Source: an uncultured Porphyromonas sp. (GTDB lineage Bacteria; Bacteroidota; Bacteroidia; Bacteroidales; Porphyromonadaceae). Taken from it: a stretch of 14,481 nt of DNA. The DNA is taken from NCBI GenBank assembly GCA_945965245.1, contig CAMFNC010000094.1, positions 1 through 14,481 of the forward strand, read 5' to 3'. A model generated the notes under the pieces. It saw nothing but the letters and a program-made list of their open reading frames with translations. It ran no database searches and was not told the DNA's origin. Position 1 is the stretch's first letter, and each line of letters begins with the position of its first letter. Made by a program: the position numbers and the translations under genes. Positions 1 through 7,774 of this stretch are shown piece by piece.

Positions 1-1
1 C

Positions 2-1657
2 ATCGAAATAGCACGCGGGGTTGTGCTCAAGCCCATAGCCGAAGTAGCTTCGCAAATCAATATTCCCGAAGAGGCGCTGGAGCCCTATGGCAGATACATA
101 GCCAAAATACCCGTGGACATGATTGAAAAATCAGATAAAAAGGGAAAACTCATCTTGGTTACCGCCATCACGCCCACCAAGTCGGGGGTGGGCAAAACCA
201 CTGTATCGGTGGGATTGTCATTGGGTCTTAATCGCATTGGCAAAAAAGCGGTGGTGGCACTGCGCGAACCGTCATTAGGACCTTGCTTCGGGATGAAAGG
301 AGGGGCGGCCGGCGGCGGATATGCACAGGTATTGCCCATGGAGAATATCAACCTGCACTTTACGGGCGACTTCCATGCCATTACATCGGCTCACAATATG
401 ATTACGGCACTGTTGGATAACTATGTTTATCAGCATCGCAATGACCCAGAAAAGAAACTCTCGGAGGTGGTTTGGAAGCGTGTACTGGACGTCAATGACC
501 GTTCACTGCGCAATATCGTGTGCGGCTTGGGAGGCGGTGCCAATGGCATTCCCACAGAAACCGGTTTCGACATTACGCCCGCTTCCGAAATCATGGCTAT
601 CCTCTGCCTTTCGGACAACCTCAATGACCTCAAACGTCGCATCGAAAACATCGTGCTGGGTTATACCTATACGGGCACCCCTTTCACCGTCAAAGACCTG
701 AGTGTGGCAGGTGCTATCACCGTGCTGCTCAAAGATGCCATCAAGCCCAATCTAGTGCAGACGACCGAAAACACACCGGCCTTTGTGCACGGAGGTCCAT
801 TTGCCAACATTGCCCATGGTACCAACTCGGTGATTGCCACCAGAATGGCTTTGGCGTATGGCGACTATGTGGTTACAGAAGCCGGCTTCGGTGCCGACCT
901 CGGAGCTGAAAAATTTTTCAACATCAAGTGCCGTGCTGCCGGCTTGCAACCAGACCTGACGGTGCTGGTGGCCACAGTGGGCGGTCTGAAGCTCAATGGA
1001 GGTACGCGCGAGGAAGAACTCAAACAGCCGGATGTGAATGGTCTGCGTCGCGGTCTGGTCAATCTGCGGCGACATATCAACAATTTGCATAAGTTCGGCC
1101 AAACCGTGGTGGTGGCATTTAATCGTTTTGCCTCCGATTCGGCACAAGAGGTGGCCATGGTGGCAGACTATTGCCAAGAATTGGGCGTGGGTTTTGCCAT
1201 CAACAACGCTTTTGCAGAAGGAGGTGCAGGTGCCGAAGAGATTGCACGTCTGGTGGTGGATACGCTGGAGAAAAAACCTTCCAAACCCCTGAAATATACT
1301 TATGAACTGACCGAAAGCATCGAAGAAAAAGCCAATAAGGTAGCACGTGAAATTTACGACGCTAAGTGTGTAAACTTTACCACCAAAGCACGTAAGAAGC
1401 TCAAAAATATTGAGCAAATGGGGCTTTCCCGTCTGCCCATCTGCATTGCCAAGACGCAGTATTCGTTTACGCAAGACCCCACTGCAGTGGGCGACCTCCA
1501 CGGATTTGAGCTGGAAGTATCGGATGTGATCATCAATGCCGGTGCCGAAATGATAGTGCTTATCATGGGTTCTATTATGCGTATGCCAGGATTGCCAAAG
1601 CATCCCTCAGCCTTGGGCATCGACCTTGTGAACGGACAAGTGGAAGGCCTGAGCTAA
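2..1657 (+). CDS. fhs: Formate-tetrahydrofolate ligase (5' end cut by window edge)
   Basis: ATP-dependent ligation of formate to tetrahydrofolate, giving 10-formyl-THF for cytosolic one-carbon metabolism. The reading frame is open to the window edge: the codons before the GTG at 23 read IEIARGV, the conserved N-terminus of this family, so the true start lies a few codons outside the window and GTG 23 is internal. Counting from that GTG, the ATP-binding P-loop TPTKSGVGKTT is at about residues 50-60, followed by REPSLGPCFGMKGGAAGGG at 81-99 and FTGDFHAITSAHN at 113-125, all hallmarks of the family. The C-terminus ends LGIDLVNGQVEGLS with a TAA stop. The visible 544 residues plus a short missing N-terminus match the usual length of about 555. 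A hairpin terminator follows directly, so it is the last gene of its transcript. Its promoter is outside the window. Confidence 0.97.
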   Translation: MEIARGVVLKPIAEVASQINIPEEALEPYGRYIAKIPVDMIEKSDKKGKLILVTAITPTKSGVGKTTVSVGLSLGLNRIGKKAVVALREPSLGPCFGMKGGAAGGGYAQVLPMENINLHFTGDFHAITSAHNMITALLDNYVYQHRNDPEKKLSEVVWKRVLDVNDRSLRNIVCGLGGGANGIPTETGFDITPASEIMAILCLSDNLNDLKRRIENIVLGYTYTGTPFTVKDLSVAGAITVLLKDAIKPNLVQTTENTPAFVHGGPFANIAHGTNSVIATRMALAYGDYVVTEAGFGADLGAEKFFNIKCRAAGLQPDLTVLVATVGGLKLNGGTREEELKQPDVNGLRRGLVNLRRHINNLHKFGQTVVVAFNRFASDSAQEVAMVADYCQELGVGFAINNAFAEGGAGAEEIARLVVDTLEKKPSKPLKYTYELTESIEEKANKVAREIYDAKCVNFTTKARKKLKNIEQMGLSRLPICIAKTQYSFTQDPTAVGDLHGFELEVSDVIINAGAEMIVLIMGSIMRMPGLPKHPSALGIDLVNGQVEGLS

Positions 1658-1679
1658 CATATAGATTTTAGTACATCGG

Positions 1680-1720
1680 AGAGCGAGCATGTCGGTCTGT
1701 GACTTACTCGCTCTTTTTTT
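1680..1720 (+). terminator. Intrinsic terminator after fhs
   Basis: An 8-bp perfect stem, AGAGCGAG (1680-1687) with CTCGCTCT (1707-1714), is followed by a run of T to 1720. The 19-nt loop holds a further short GTC/GAC pairing. It lies 22 nt after the fhs stop codon. Confidence 0.85.
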
Positions 1721-1760
1721 GCCTGCTTTGGTAATATCATCAAAAAAGATTCCAGCAGCC

Positions 1761-1823
1761 ATGAACTATTACATAGCCATTGCAGCTATTGCCTTGTATG
1801 CCATCAGCCTCTATTATGGGTGA
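1761..1823 (+). CDS. Possible 20-residue hydrophobic peptide or gene remnant
   Basis: ATG to TGA encodes MNYYIAIAAIALYAISLYYG, essentially one membrane-spanning helix. Reading on in another frame from the GTG at 1820 to the TGA at 1892-1894 gives a further stretch, VSIALILFERAHFYF followed by basic residues. The two frames together would make a membrane helix with a basic cytoplasmic tail, so this may be a frameshifted remnant of a small membrane protein. I see no Shine-Dalgarno sequence or promoter. The composition is suggestive, but at this length chance is a real alternative. Confidence 0.18.
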   Translation: MNYYIAIAAIALYAISLYYG

Positions 1824-1956
1824 GCATCGCCCTTATTCTATTCGAAAGAGCACACTTCTACTTTAAGTTAAAGAAAAATCGCTCCACCCATTGAGGGTAA
1901 ACGCCTCATTACATCATCATATAACCCCACAAGCTTTCTTCCGTAAGTTTGAATTT

Positions 1957-2015
1957 ATTTTATGCATAAAATGAACATAAAATATGCATAAAAAAATTTC
2001 ATTTTATGCATAAAA
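1957..2015. promoter_or_regulatory. Array of three TATGCATA palindromes at 22-bp spacing
   Basis: TTTATGCATAAA occurs at 1959-1970 and 2003-2014, with AATATGCATAAA between them at 1981-1992. The three TATGCATA cores start at 1961, 1983 and 2005, exactly 22 bp apart. The first sits in a 16-bp perfect palindrome (1957-1972) and the third in a 14-bp one (2002-2015). This spacing puts the sites close to two helical turns apart, on nearly one face of the helix, as expected for a multimeric DNA-binding protein. The array lies about 140 bp upstream of the proposed ileS -7 element. A matching array lies upstream of mdh at 10209-10264. The protein that binds is unknown. Confidence 0.6.
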
Positions 2016-2129
2016 AAATAAGGCATCCAAGCATAAAATTTTTACAGCTCCGTGGTGCCGATTTTTTGCCCGACCTTACGTGTGCTTGGGCACCGGGTGA
2101 TGGAGTCGTGGCAAATCCGTCAGATATTT

Positions 2130-2163
2130 TTGGGTGCTATTCGCTTGAGAAACACTATCTTTG
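2130..2163 (+). promoter_or_regulatory. Probable ileS promoter, Bacteroidota type
   Basis: TATCTTTG at 2156-2163 matches the Bacteroidota -7 consensus TAnnTTTG. A TTG at 2130-2132 could be the -33 element, but its 23-bp spacing is a little longer than usual. The implied transcript leader is roughly 105 nt. Confidence 0.5.
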
Positions 2164-2277
2164 CGCCAAATTAAGATGTCGCATTGTATCCTTATCCATC
2201 CGCAGAACGCCGTCAGGCGGTGAGAAGGCGGCGATGCAAAGGGGTACTCAGACACCATATTAATATATAGCAATACA

Positions 2278-5200
2278 ATGAGCCGAAAATTTCCGGAATA
2301 TAGCCGATTGAATCTATCGGAAGTGAATGAAGAAATCTTGCAGCACTGGGTGGCGGAAGACCTCTTTCGCGAGAGCATGAAGCAACGCGAAGATGCTCCG
2401 TCGTTCGTTTTTTACGAAGGACCTCCTTCTGCCAACGGTATGCCTGGCATCCACCATGTGATAGCACGCACGCTCAAAGACAGCATCTGCCGATATAAGA
2501 CGATGAAAGGATTTCACGTTAATCGCAAAGCCGGATGGGATACACATGGTCTGCCCGTGGAGCTGGGTGTGGAAAAATCATTGGGTATCACCAAAGAAGA
2601 TATCGGCAAAAGCATTACGGTGGAGGAATACAACAGAGCCTGCCGCCGGGATGTGATGAAATATACCCGGGAGTGGACACAACTGACCCGCAAGATGGGC
2701 TATTGGGTGGATTTGGATAATCCTTATATCACCTATGACAACCGCTACATCGAAACGCTGTGGTACTTGCTCAAGCAAATCTATGACAAAGGGTTGCTAT
2801 ACAAAGGATACACCATCCAACCCTACAGTCCTGCCGCCGGCACGGGACTCAGTTCACACGAATTGAATCAGCCGGGCTGCTATCGGGATGTGAAGGATAC
2901 CACCTGCACGGCTCAATTCCTGATAAAAACACCCAAGCCGGAGATGTGCGGATGGGGTGAGCCGTTCTTTCTGGCATGGACCACCACGCCGTGGACGTTG
3001 CCCTCCAACACAGCTCTGTGTGTGGGCCCGGAGATTGACTATGTGTGTCTGCGCACCTATAATCCTTATACCGGCTTGGCCATTACGGCGGTGATGGGCG
3101 AACCGCTGCTGCATACGCTCTTCGATGCCAAATATGAAGGCGAAGAGGCTCTGAATGCCTATCAAAAGGGCGATAAGCATATCCCCTACGTGATAGTGGG
3201 CAAATGGAAAGGAGCCGATTTGGTGGGGATGCAGTATGAACAACTTATCCCGTGGGTGCGCCCCGAGGAGGGTGCTTTCCGTGTAATCAGCGGCGACTTT
3301 GTGACCACTGAAGACGGTACGGGCATCGTGCACATTGCTCCCACTTTTGGTGCGGATGACAATCGTGTGGCCAAGCAGTTCGGTGTGCCGGGGCTGATGA
3401 TTAAGGATATTGATGGCAACAAGCGTCCGTTGGTGGACCTCAAGGGACGTTTTTATCGTATCGAGGATATCGACCCCGATTTTCTGCGCAAGCGTGTGGA
3501 GGTGCCGCTGTATGATGTATATGCCGGCAAGTATGTCAAGAATGCCTATGACAGCACCAAGACCGAAAGCGATGAAACGCCGGATGTGGAAATCTGTGTG
3601 ATGCTGAAAATGCAAAATCGTGCTTTCCGCATCGAAAAACATACACACAGCTATCCGCACTGCTGGCGTACCGATAAGCCGGTGCTTTATTATCCGATGG
3701 ACAGCTGGTTTATCCGCAGCACGGCATGCCGCGAGCGGATGATGGAACTGAACCGCACCATTAACTGGAAACCCGAAAGTACCGGCAGCGGTCGTTTTGG
3801 GAAGTGGTTGGAAAATCTGCAAGACTGGAATTTGAGCCGCAGCCGCTATTGGGGTACCCCACTGCCCATCTGGCGCACCGAAGATGGACGCGAAGAAATC
3901 TGCATCGGTTCTGTGGCAGAACTGATAACCGAAATAGAACGAGCCGTAAAAGCCGGCGTGATGGAACGCAATCCGTTTGCCGGCTTCGTACCGGGCGATT
4001 ACTCTGCCGAAAATTACGATCGCATAGACCTGCATCGCCCTTATGTGGACGACATCACATTGCTCTCGCCGAGTGGCAAACCCATGAAGCGTGAGTCAGA
4101 TTTGATAGATGTGTGGTTCGACTCCGGAGCCATGCCTTATGCTCAGCTGCACTATCCGTTTGAAAATAGAGAGTTGGTCGAGTCGGGCAGCTATTTCCCT
4201 GCCGACTTTATTGCCGAAGGGGTGGACCAGACCCGTGGTTGGTTCTTTACGTTGCATGCCATTGCCACCATGGTTTCGGACGGCATCGCATTCAAGAACG
4301 TTATCAGCAACGGTCTGGTGCTGGACAAAAACGGCAATAAGATGAGCAAACGCCTTGGCAATGCCGTGGATCCGTTTGGCACCATAGCCAAATATGGTTC
4401 GGACCCGCTGCGCTGGTACATGATTACCAACTCCATGCCGTGGGATAACCTGAAATTCGACATCGACGGGGTGGAAGAAGTGGTTCGCAAGCTCTTCGGA
4501 ACCCTATACAATACATATCAATTCTTTGCCTTGTATGCCAATTTGGATGGCTTCAATGCTGTGGAACCTCAGGTGGCACACGACCGCCGCTCCGAAATAG
4601 ACCGTTGGATTTTATCCGTTTTGCATTCCTTGGTTGCCGAAGTGGACAGCTTCTTTGCCGATTTCGAACCCACTCGTGCCGGACGTGCCATAGGCGATTT
4701 CGTAAACGAACAGTTGAGTAACTGGTATGTGCGCCTCTCGCGCCGCCGTTTCTGGGCGGGCGATATGACGGAGGACAAGCTGTCTGCCTATCAGACACTC
4801 TATACCTGTTTGCTAACCGTGGCCAAACTGATGGCGCCGATAGCTCCGTTTTATGCGGATAGACTGTACCGCGACCTCATCGGCAGTTGCAAAGGATGCG
4901 ATGCCAGTGTCCACTTGGCATTCTTTCCCGTGTCGGATACCCGACTCATTGACAGTCGTCTGGAGCGCAGCATGAGCATGGCTCAGTCGATATCGTCTAT
5001 GGTATTGGCTCTGCGCCGCAAGGTGAACATCAAGGTGCGCCAGCCGCTTCATGCTGTTATGATACCGGTATTGGACGACGAACAACGTCTGTCCATTGAA
5101 CCGGTATGCGACCTTATTCTGAGCGAAGTGAACGTGAAAGAGTTGCGCTTTGTGGGCGATGCCGATGGAGTGCTGGTGAAACGTATCAAACCTGACTTTA

Positions 5201-5703
5201 AGAAACTGGGGCCGCGCTATGGCAAAATAATGAAACCGCTGGCAGCTGCCGTGGCTGCCATGAGTCAGGAAGAAATAAGCCGTCTGGAGCGCGAGGGACA
5301 CATCGAACTGAATGTGGCAGACATCACAGCCGATGTGCTGCGCGATGATGTGGAAATCGTGAGCGAAGACATCCCCGGATGGTTGGTGGCCAATGAGGGT
5401 GCACTGACCGTGGCATTGGATATTACCGTAACGGACGAGCTGCGTCGCGAAGGTTTGGCGCGCGAGCTGGTAAATCGTATCCAAAATTTGCGCAAACAAA
5501 ACGGCTTCGAAGTAAGCGACCACATAGCTCTTACTCTCCAGAGTAATGTACAGATGGACGCTGTGGTGGAGTCGTTTGGCGATTATATCTGCCGCGAAGT
5601 GCAGGCAGACCGATTAACCGTCGAGCCGCAGTTGGCCACTGCTGCCGAATTGGACATGGAGGACTTTGTGCTGCGTGTCAATCTGGTTAAATTACAAAAA
5701 TAA
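2278..5703 (+). CDS. ileS: Isoleucyl-tRNA synthetase, type 2-like with a GIHH signature
   Basis: Charges tRNA-Ile with isoleucine in the cytoplasm and hydrolyses mischarged valine products. At 1141 residues it has the length of the long, eukaryote-like (type 2) IleRS group. The class I signature is altered: where most synthetases have HIGH, this one reads G57-I-H-H60 within PPSANGMPGIHHV. The second signature is KMSKR at 688-692. The editing-domain threonine-rich peptide WTTTPWTLPSN is at 234-244, and the conserved DVWFDSGAMPYAQ follows at about 611-623. I see no cysteine-rich zinc module at the C-terminus. The ATG at 2278 starts the conserved region (F-P-E-Y), with no Shine-Dalgarno sequence, as is normal in this phylum. 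The DksA-like gene follows 39 nt later and is probably co-transcribed. Confidence 0.97.
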   Translation: MSRKFPEYSRLNLSEVNEEILQHWVAEDLFRESMKQREDAPSFVFYEGPPSANGMPGIHHVIARTLKDSICRYKTMKGFHVNRKAGWDTHGLPVELGVEKSLGITKEDIGKSITVEEYNRACRRDVMKYTREWTQLTRKMGYWVDLDNPYITYDNRYIETLWYLLKQIYDKGLLYKGYTIQPYSPAAGTGLSSHELNQPGCYRDVKDTTCTAQFLIKTPKPEMCGWGEPFFLAWTTTPWTLPSNTALCVGPEIDYVCLRTYNPYTGLAITAVMGEPLLHTLFDAKYEGEEALNAYQKGDKHIPYVIVGKWKGADLVGMQYEQLIPWVRPEEGAFRVISGDFVTTEDGTGIVHIAPTFGADDNRVAKQFGVPGLMIKDIDGNKRPLVDLKGRFYRIEDIDPDFLRKRVEVPLYDVYAGKYVKNAYDSTKTESDETPDVEICVMLKMQNRAFRIEKHTHSYPHCWRTDKPVLYYPMDSWFIRSTACRERMMELNRTINWKPESTGSGRFGKWLENLQDWNLSRSRYWGTPLPIWRTEDGREEICIGSVAELITEIERAVKAGVMERNPFAGFVPGDYSAENYDRIDLHRPYVDDITLLSPSGKPMKRESDLIDVWFDSGAMPYAQLHYPFENRELVESGSYFPADFIAEGVDQTRGWFFTLHAIATMVSDGIAFKNVISNGLVLDKNGNKMSKRLGNAVDPFGTIAKYGSDPLRWYMITNSMPWDNLKFDIDGVEEVVRKLFGTLYNTYQFFALYANLDGFNAVEPQVAHDRRSEIDRWILSVLHSLVAEVDSFFADFEPTRAGRAIGDFVNEQLSNWYVRLSRRRFWAGDMTEDKLSAYQTLYTCLLTVAKLMAPIAPFYADRLYRDLIGSCKGCDASVHLAFFPVSDTRLIDSRLERSMSMAQSISSMVLALRRKVNIKVRQPLHAVMIPVLDDEQRLSIEPVCDLILSEVNVKELRFVGDADGVLVKRIKPDFKKLGPRYGKIMKPLAAAVAAMSQEEISRLEREGHIELNVADITADVLRDDVEIVSEDIPGWLVANEGALTVALDITVTDELRREGLARELVNRIQNLRKQNGFEVSDHIALTLQSNVQMDAVVESFGDYICREVQADRLTVEPQLATAAELDMEDFVLRVNLVKLQK

Positions 5704-5742
5704 ACAGCCGCTGATTAACCCAAGATTAAACCACTCGAGATT

Positions 5743-6132
5743 ATGAACGAAGAAACAGTTGTTGTTCGCTACTCCGATGAGGAATTAGAGGAGTTTCGCG
5801 AGATTATCATGAAAAAAATGGAGCAAGCCAAAAAGGATTACGATCAGCTGCGTGCTGGTGCCAGTAATAGCGGTGGCAACGATGTGATGGACACATCGCC
5901 CACGTTTAAGTTGCAAGAAGAAGGAGCCTCCACGCTCAGCAAAGAGGAAGCCGGTCGATTGGCCTCACGTTTGCTCAAATTCATTCAGAACTTGCAGGCT
6001 GCTCTGGTGCGTATCGAAAATAAGACTTATGGTGTGTGCCGGGAAACAGGCAAGTTGATACCCAAGGAGCGTTTGCGCGCTGTGCCTCATGCTACTCTGA
6101 GCATCGAAGCCAAAATGAATGAAAAGAAATAA
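5743..6132 (+). CDS. DksA/TraR-family RNA polymerase-binding protein lacking most zinc cysteines
   Basis: Predicted regulator that inserts a coiled-coil into the RNA polymerase secondary channel and acts with ppGpp. At 129 residues it has a charged N-terminal helix (about 10-40), an acidic tip-like segment DVMD at 47-50, a second helix (about 65-92), and the signature YGVCRETGKLIPKERLRAVP from 96. Classical DksA has four cysteines there. Only C99 remains, and the later CxxC is replaced by L-S-I-E-A, so it probably folds without zinc, as described for cysteine-poor DksA paralogues. Similar proteins sit next to lspA in many Bacteroidota genomes. Its last 14 nt overlap the start of lspA, suggesting translational coupling. 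The symbol dksA is left off because orthology to E. coli dksA is unproven. Confidence 0.85.
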   Translation: MNEETVVVRYSDEELEEFREIIMKKMEQAKKDYDQLRAGASNSGGNDVMDTSPTFKLQEEGASTLSKEEAGRLASRLLKFIQNLQAALVRIENKTYGVCRETGKLIPKERLRAVPHATLSIEAKMNEKK

Positions 6133-6811
6133 GATACCGATGGGGATATCCTCTCACCTGCGTCGCCAGGGACTCCTTGCGGTCGTGCTCGTTGTGTTAT
6201 TGATAGTCATTGACCAATCCATCAAGATTTGGATCAAAACTCACATGGTGGAGCACGAAATCCATGAGATACTTCCGTGGTTCAAGATTTATTTCCTCGA
6301 AAACCCCGGTATGGCATACGGCATTGAGTTGGGCAGTAAGTTACTACTCACACTCTTTCGCATTGTGGCCATGGGAGTGGCATCTTGGTTCGTATGGCGT
6401 GTGGTCAAGAAGCGCAGCTATCATACCGGCTTCATTGTGGTGCTTTCACTGATACTGGCCGGCGGCATCGGTAATATCATTGACTCTGTGTTTTATGGAG
6501 CATGCTTCAGTAGCAGTGTGGGCGAATTGGCACATTGGGTAAGTCCTGGTACCGGTTATGCACCGTGGTTCTATGGGCGTGTGGTGGATATGTTTTACTT
6601 CCCCATCATCCACACCACCTATCCTTCGTGGTTTCCCATCCATGCGGGCGAACCGTATATTTTCTTCAGTCCCATCTTCAACTTTGCCGATGCTTGCATA
6701 TCGGTGGGAGTGATAGCCATGATACTCTTTTTCCCGCATACGTTAAGTCGTGCGTTGGATGAGGTGTTTGGCCACCGTAAAAAGAAATCGGATACCGAGC
6801 CGCAGGCGTAA
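6119..6811 (+). CDS. lspA: Lipoprotein signal peptidase (signal peptidase II)
   Basis: Inner-membrane aspartic protease that removes the signal peptide from diacylglyceryl-modified prolipoproteins. The sequence shows a first membrane helix (about 18-36) ending in IDQSIKIWIK, the conserved ENPGMAYG box at 61-68, the GGIGNIIDSV box at 115-124, VVDMF with the presumed catalytic D157, FNFAD with the presumed catalytic D191, and a last helix at about 190-206. Membrane helices also occur near 73-95 and 103-122. At 230 residues it is longer than the 160-170 of proteobacterial LspA. The extra length is mainly a loop of about 30 residues (125-154) before VVDMF and another before FNFAD, as in other Bacteroidota members. 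ATG 6119 lies inside the upstream gene; an in-frame ATG at 6140 is a possible alternative start. Confidence 0.95.
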   Translation: MKRNKIPMGISSHLRRQGLLAVVLVVLLIVIDQSIKIWIKTHMVEHEIHEILPWFKIYFLENPGMAYGIELGSKLLLTLFRIVAMGVASWFVWRVVKKRSYHTGFIVVLSLILAGGIGNIIDSVFYGACFSSSVGELAHWVSPGTGYAPWFYGRVVDMFYFPIIHTTYPSWFPIHAGEPYIFFSPIFNFADACISVGVIAMILFFPHTLSRALDEVFGHRKKKSDTEPQA

Positions 6812-6816
6812 TAACA

Positions 6817-7755
6817 ATGAAATCAAGGGTAGCGAAATATCGGGTTGTGCTGATAGCTCTGTGCGTCACCATGCTGTTGATTGCAGGATGTGGTCGGAAG
6901 GGTTGGAAGAAACTGAATAGTCAGCAACTCAAGCAGATTACGGTGGATTTGGCACTTACTCGCGCTTTGATTAACGCTCAAAATGCGCAGATGTCCGACT
7001 CCAACCGTCAAGCCATCTATGACGACCTTTTTGCCCGCTACCGTTGCACAGCCAGAGATTATGACAGCACTGTGGCGTGGAATACCCGTCATAAAATAGA
7101 ATATCAGGAAGAGCTGACCAAGCTGGTAACGGATTCGCTGCGCAAGTTGGAGCAACTATTGGCTGATAGGTCTGTTAAACGAACCGAAGCCTTGCAGGCC
7201 ATCAATTCTTTTGAAGAGGACTCTGTCAATTATCTGCCCGACAATGCACTCTTTTTCCGCTCCGATCGGGAGCAAATCAATCTCTATAAAACGTTGGATT
7301 TGGCCTCATCGCCCAATCCGGGGGTGTATATCCGCCTGACCGCTCGTGTGCATGGTCGTATGCCCAAGAAGCCGCTTAAGCTCTGTTTGATATTGGATTA
7401 CGCGGATGGGCATCGCCAAACCGAGAGTTTGCTCATGGATAAGCCGGGCATGGCCGATGTGCATTGTCAAGTGGAAGATTCTTCCACGTTGAGGAGTATA
7501 TCGGCTTATTTGCGCGGTCCTTCGCTGCCGGGTGGCATTGTACCACGCAAGTTCAAGCAGTCGGCGTATTACCTGATGGTGGATAGTTTTGCCATAGCTC
7601 GATACTCCAAACTCAATCTGCCCGCTAAGCCGCGAACCATGACTACCGAGGATGCCGTTTCCGATAGCATGCAGACCTCTGCATCCATCGACAGTATGCA
7701 GCAGGTGGTCGGAAAGGACAGTTTGGTTCGTGATCCGGAGCCTCCCCAACAATAA
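6817..7755 (+). CDS. DUF4296-domain lipoprotein
   Basis: A 312-residue predicted lipoprotein of unknown function. The N-terminus is a type II signal peptide: basic residues, a hydrophobic core and the lipobox LIAG-C with the lipidated cysteine at residue 25. Residues of about 33-120 resemble the DUF4296 domain typical of Bacteroidota, a helical region with the pattern LTRALINAQ, then a tyrosine-rich YDDLFARYRC and a DSTVAWNTRH segment. The remaining part (about 140-280) looks like a beta-rich periplasmic domain, and the last 35 residues are polar and low in complexity. It starts 5 nt after lspA, the enzyme that would mature it, and the same adjacency recurs in related genomes. The start codon is fixed by the signal peptide. 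Confidence 0.85.
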   Translation: MKSRVAKYRVVLIALCVTMLLIAGCGRKGWKKLNSQQLKQITVDLALTRALINAQNAQMSDSNRQAIYDDLFARYRCTARDYDSTVAWNTRHKIEYQEELTKLVTDSLRKLEQLLADRSVKRTEALQAINSFEEDSVNYLPDNALFFRSDREQINLYKTLDLASSPNPGVYIRLTARVHGRMPKKPLKLCLILDYADGHRQTESLLMDKPGMADVHCQVEDSSTLRSISAYLRGPSLPGGIVPRKFKQSAYYLMVDSFAIARYSKLNLPAKPRTMTTEDAVSDSMQTSASIDSMQQVVGKDSLVRDPEPPQQ

Positions 7756-7774
7756 CACTCTGATTATCATTCTG

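Larger units (their letters stand above)
1658..2277. other. 620-bp intergenic region between fhs and ileS
   Basis: No convincing protein gene. In order it holds the fhs terminator, a doubtful 20-codon hydrophobic reading frame, an AT-rich block with three TATGCATA palindromes, a probable ileS promoter and a GC-rich leader of roughly 110 nt. The leader has two mutually exclusive short pairings: CGCC 2208-2211 with GGCG 2216-2219, or CGCCG 2208-2212 with CGGCG 2229-2233. An 85-codon open frame at 2006-2263 crosses the palindromes and promoter and has no protein-like character, so I do not call it. Confidence 0.7.

Noticed and set aside
23..25. GTG as the start of fhs
   Set aside because: The frame is open upstream to the window edge and reads the conserved IEIARGV, so the GTG is an internal valine codon and the gene is truncated by the window.
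752..1603. 283-codon open frame on the minus strand inside fhs
   Set aside because: Antisense to a highly conserved gene, histidine- and cysteine-rich with no domain pattern; it is a shadow of the real coding frame.
2006..2263. 85-codon frame upstream of ileS
   Set aside because: Its start lies inside the third TATGCATA palindrome and it crosses the ileS promoter; no protein-like periodicity.
2164..2277. T-box riboswitch in the ileS leader
   Set aside because: No T-box core sequence or antiterminator/terminator pair is visible, and the class is not expected in Bacteroidota.
2854..4035. 393-codon open frame on the minus strand inside ileS
   Set aside because: Lies wholly within the catalytic and editing region of ileS, with composition typical of a reverse-strand shadow.
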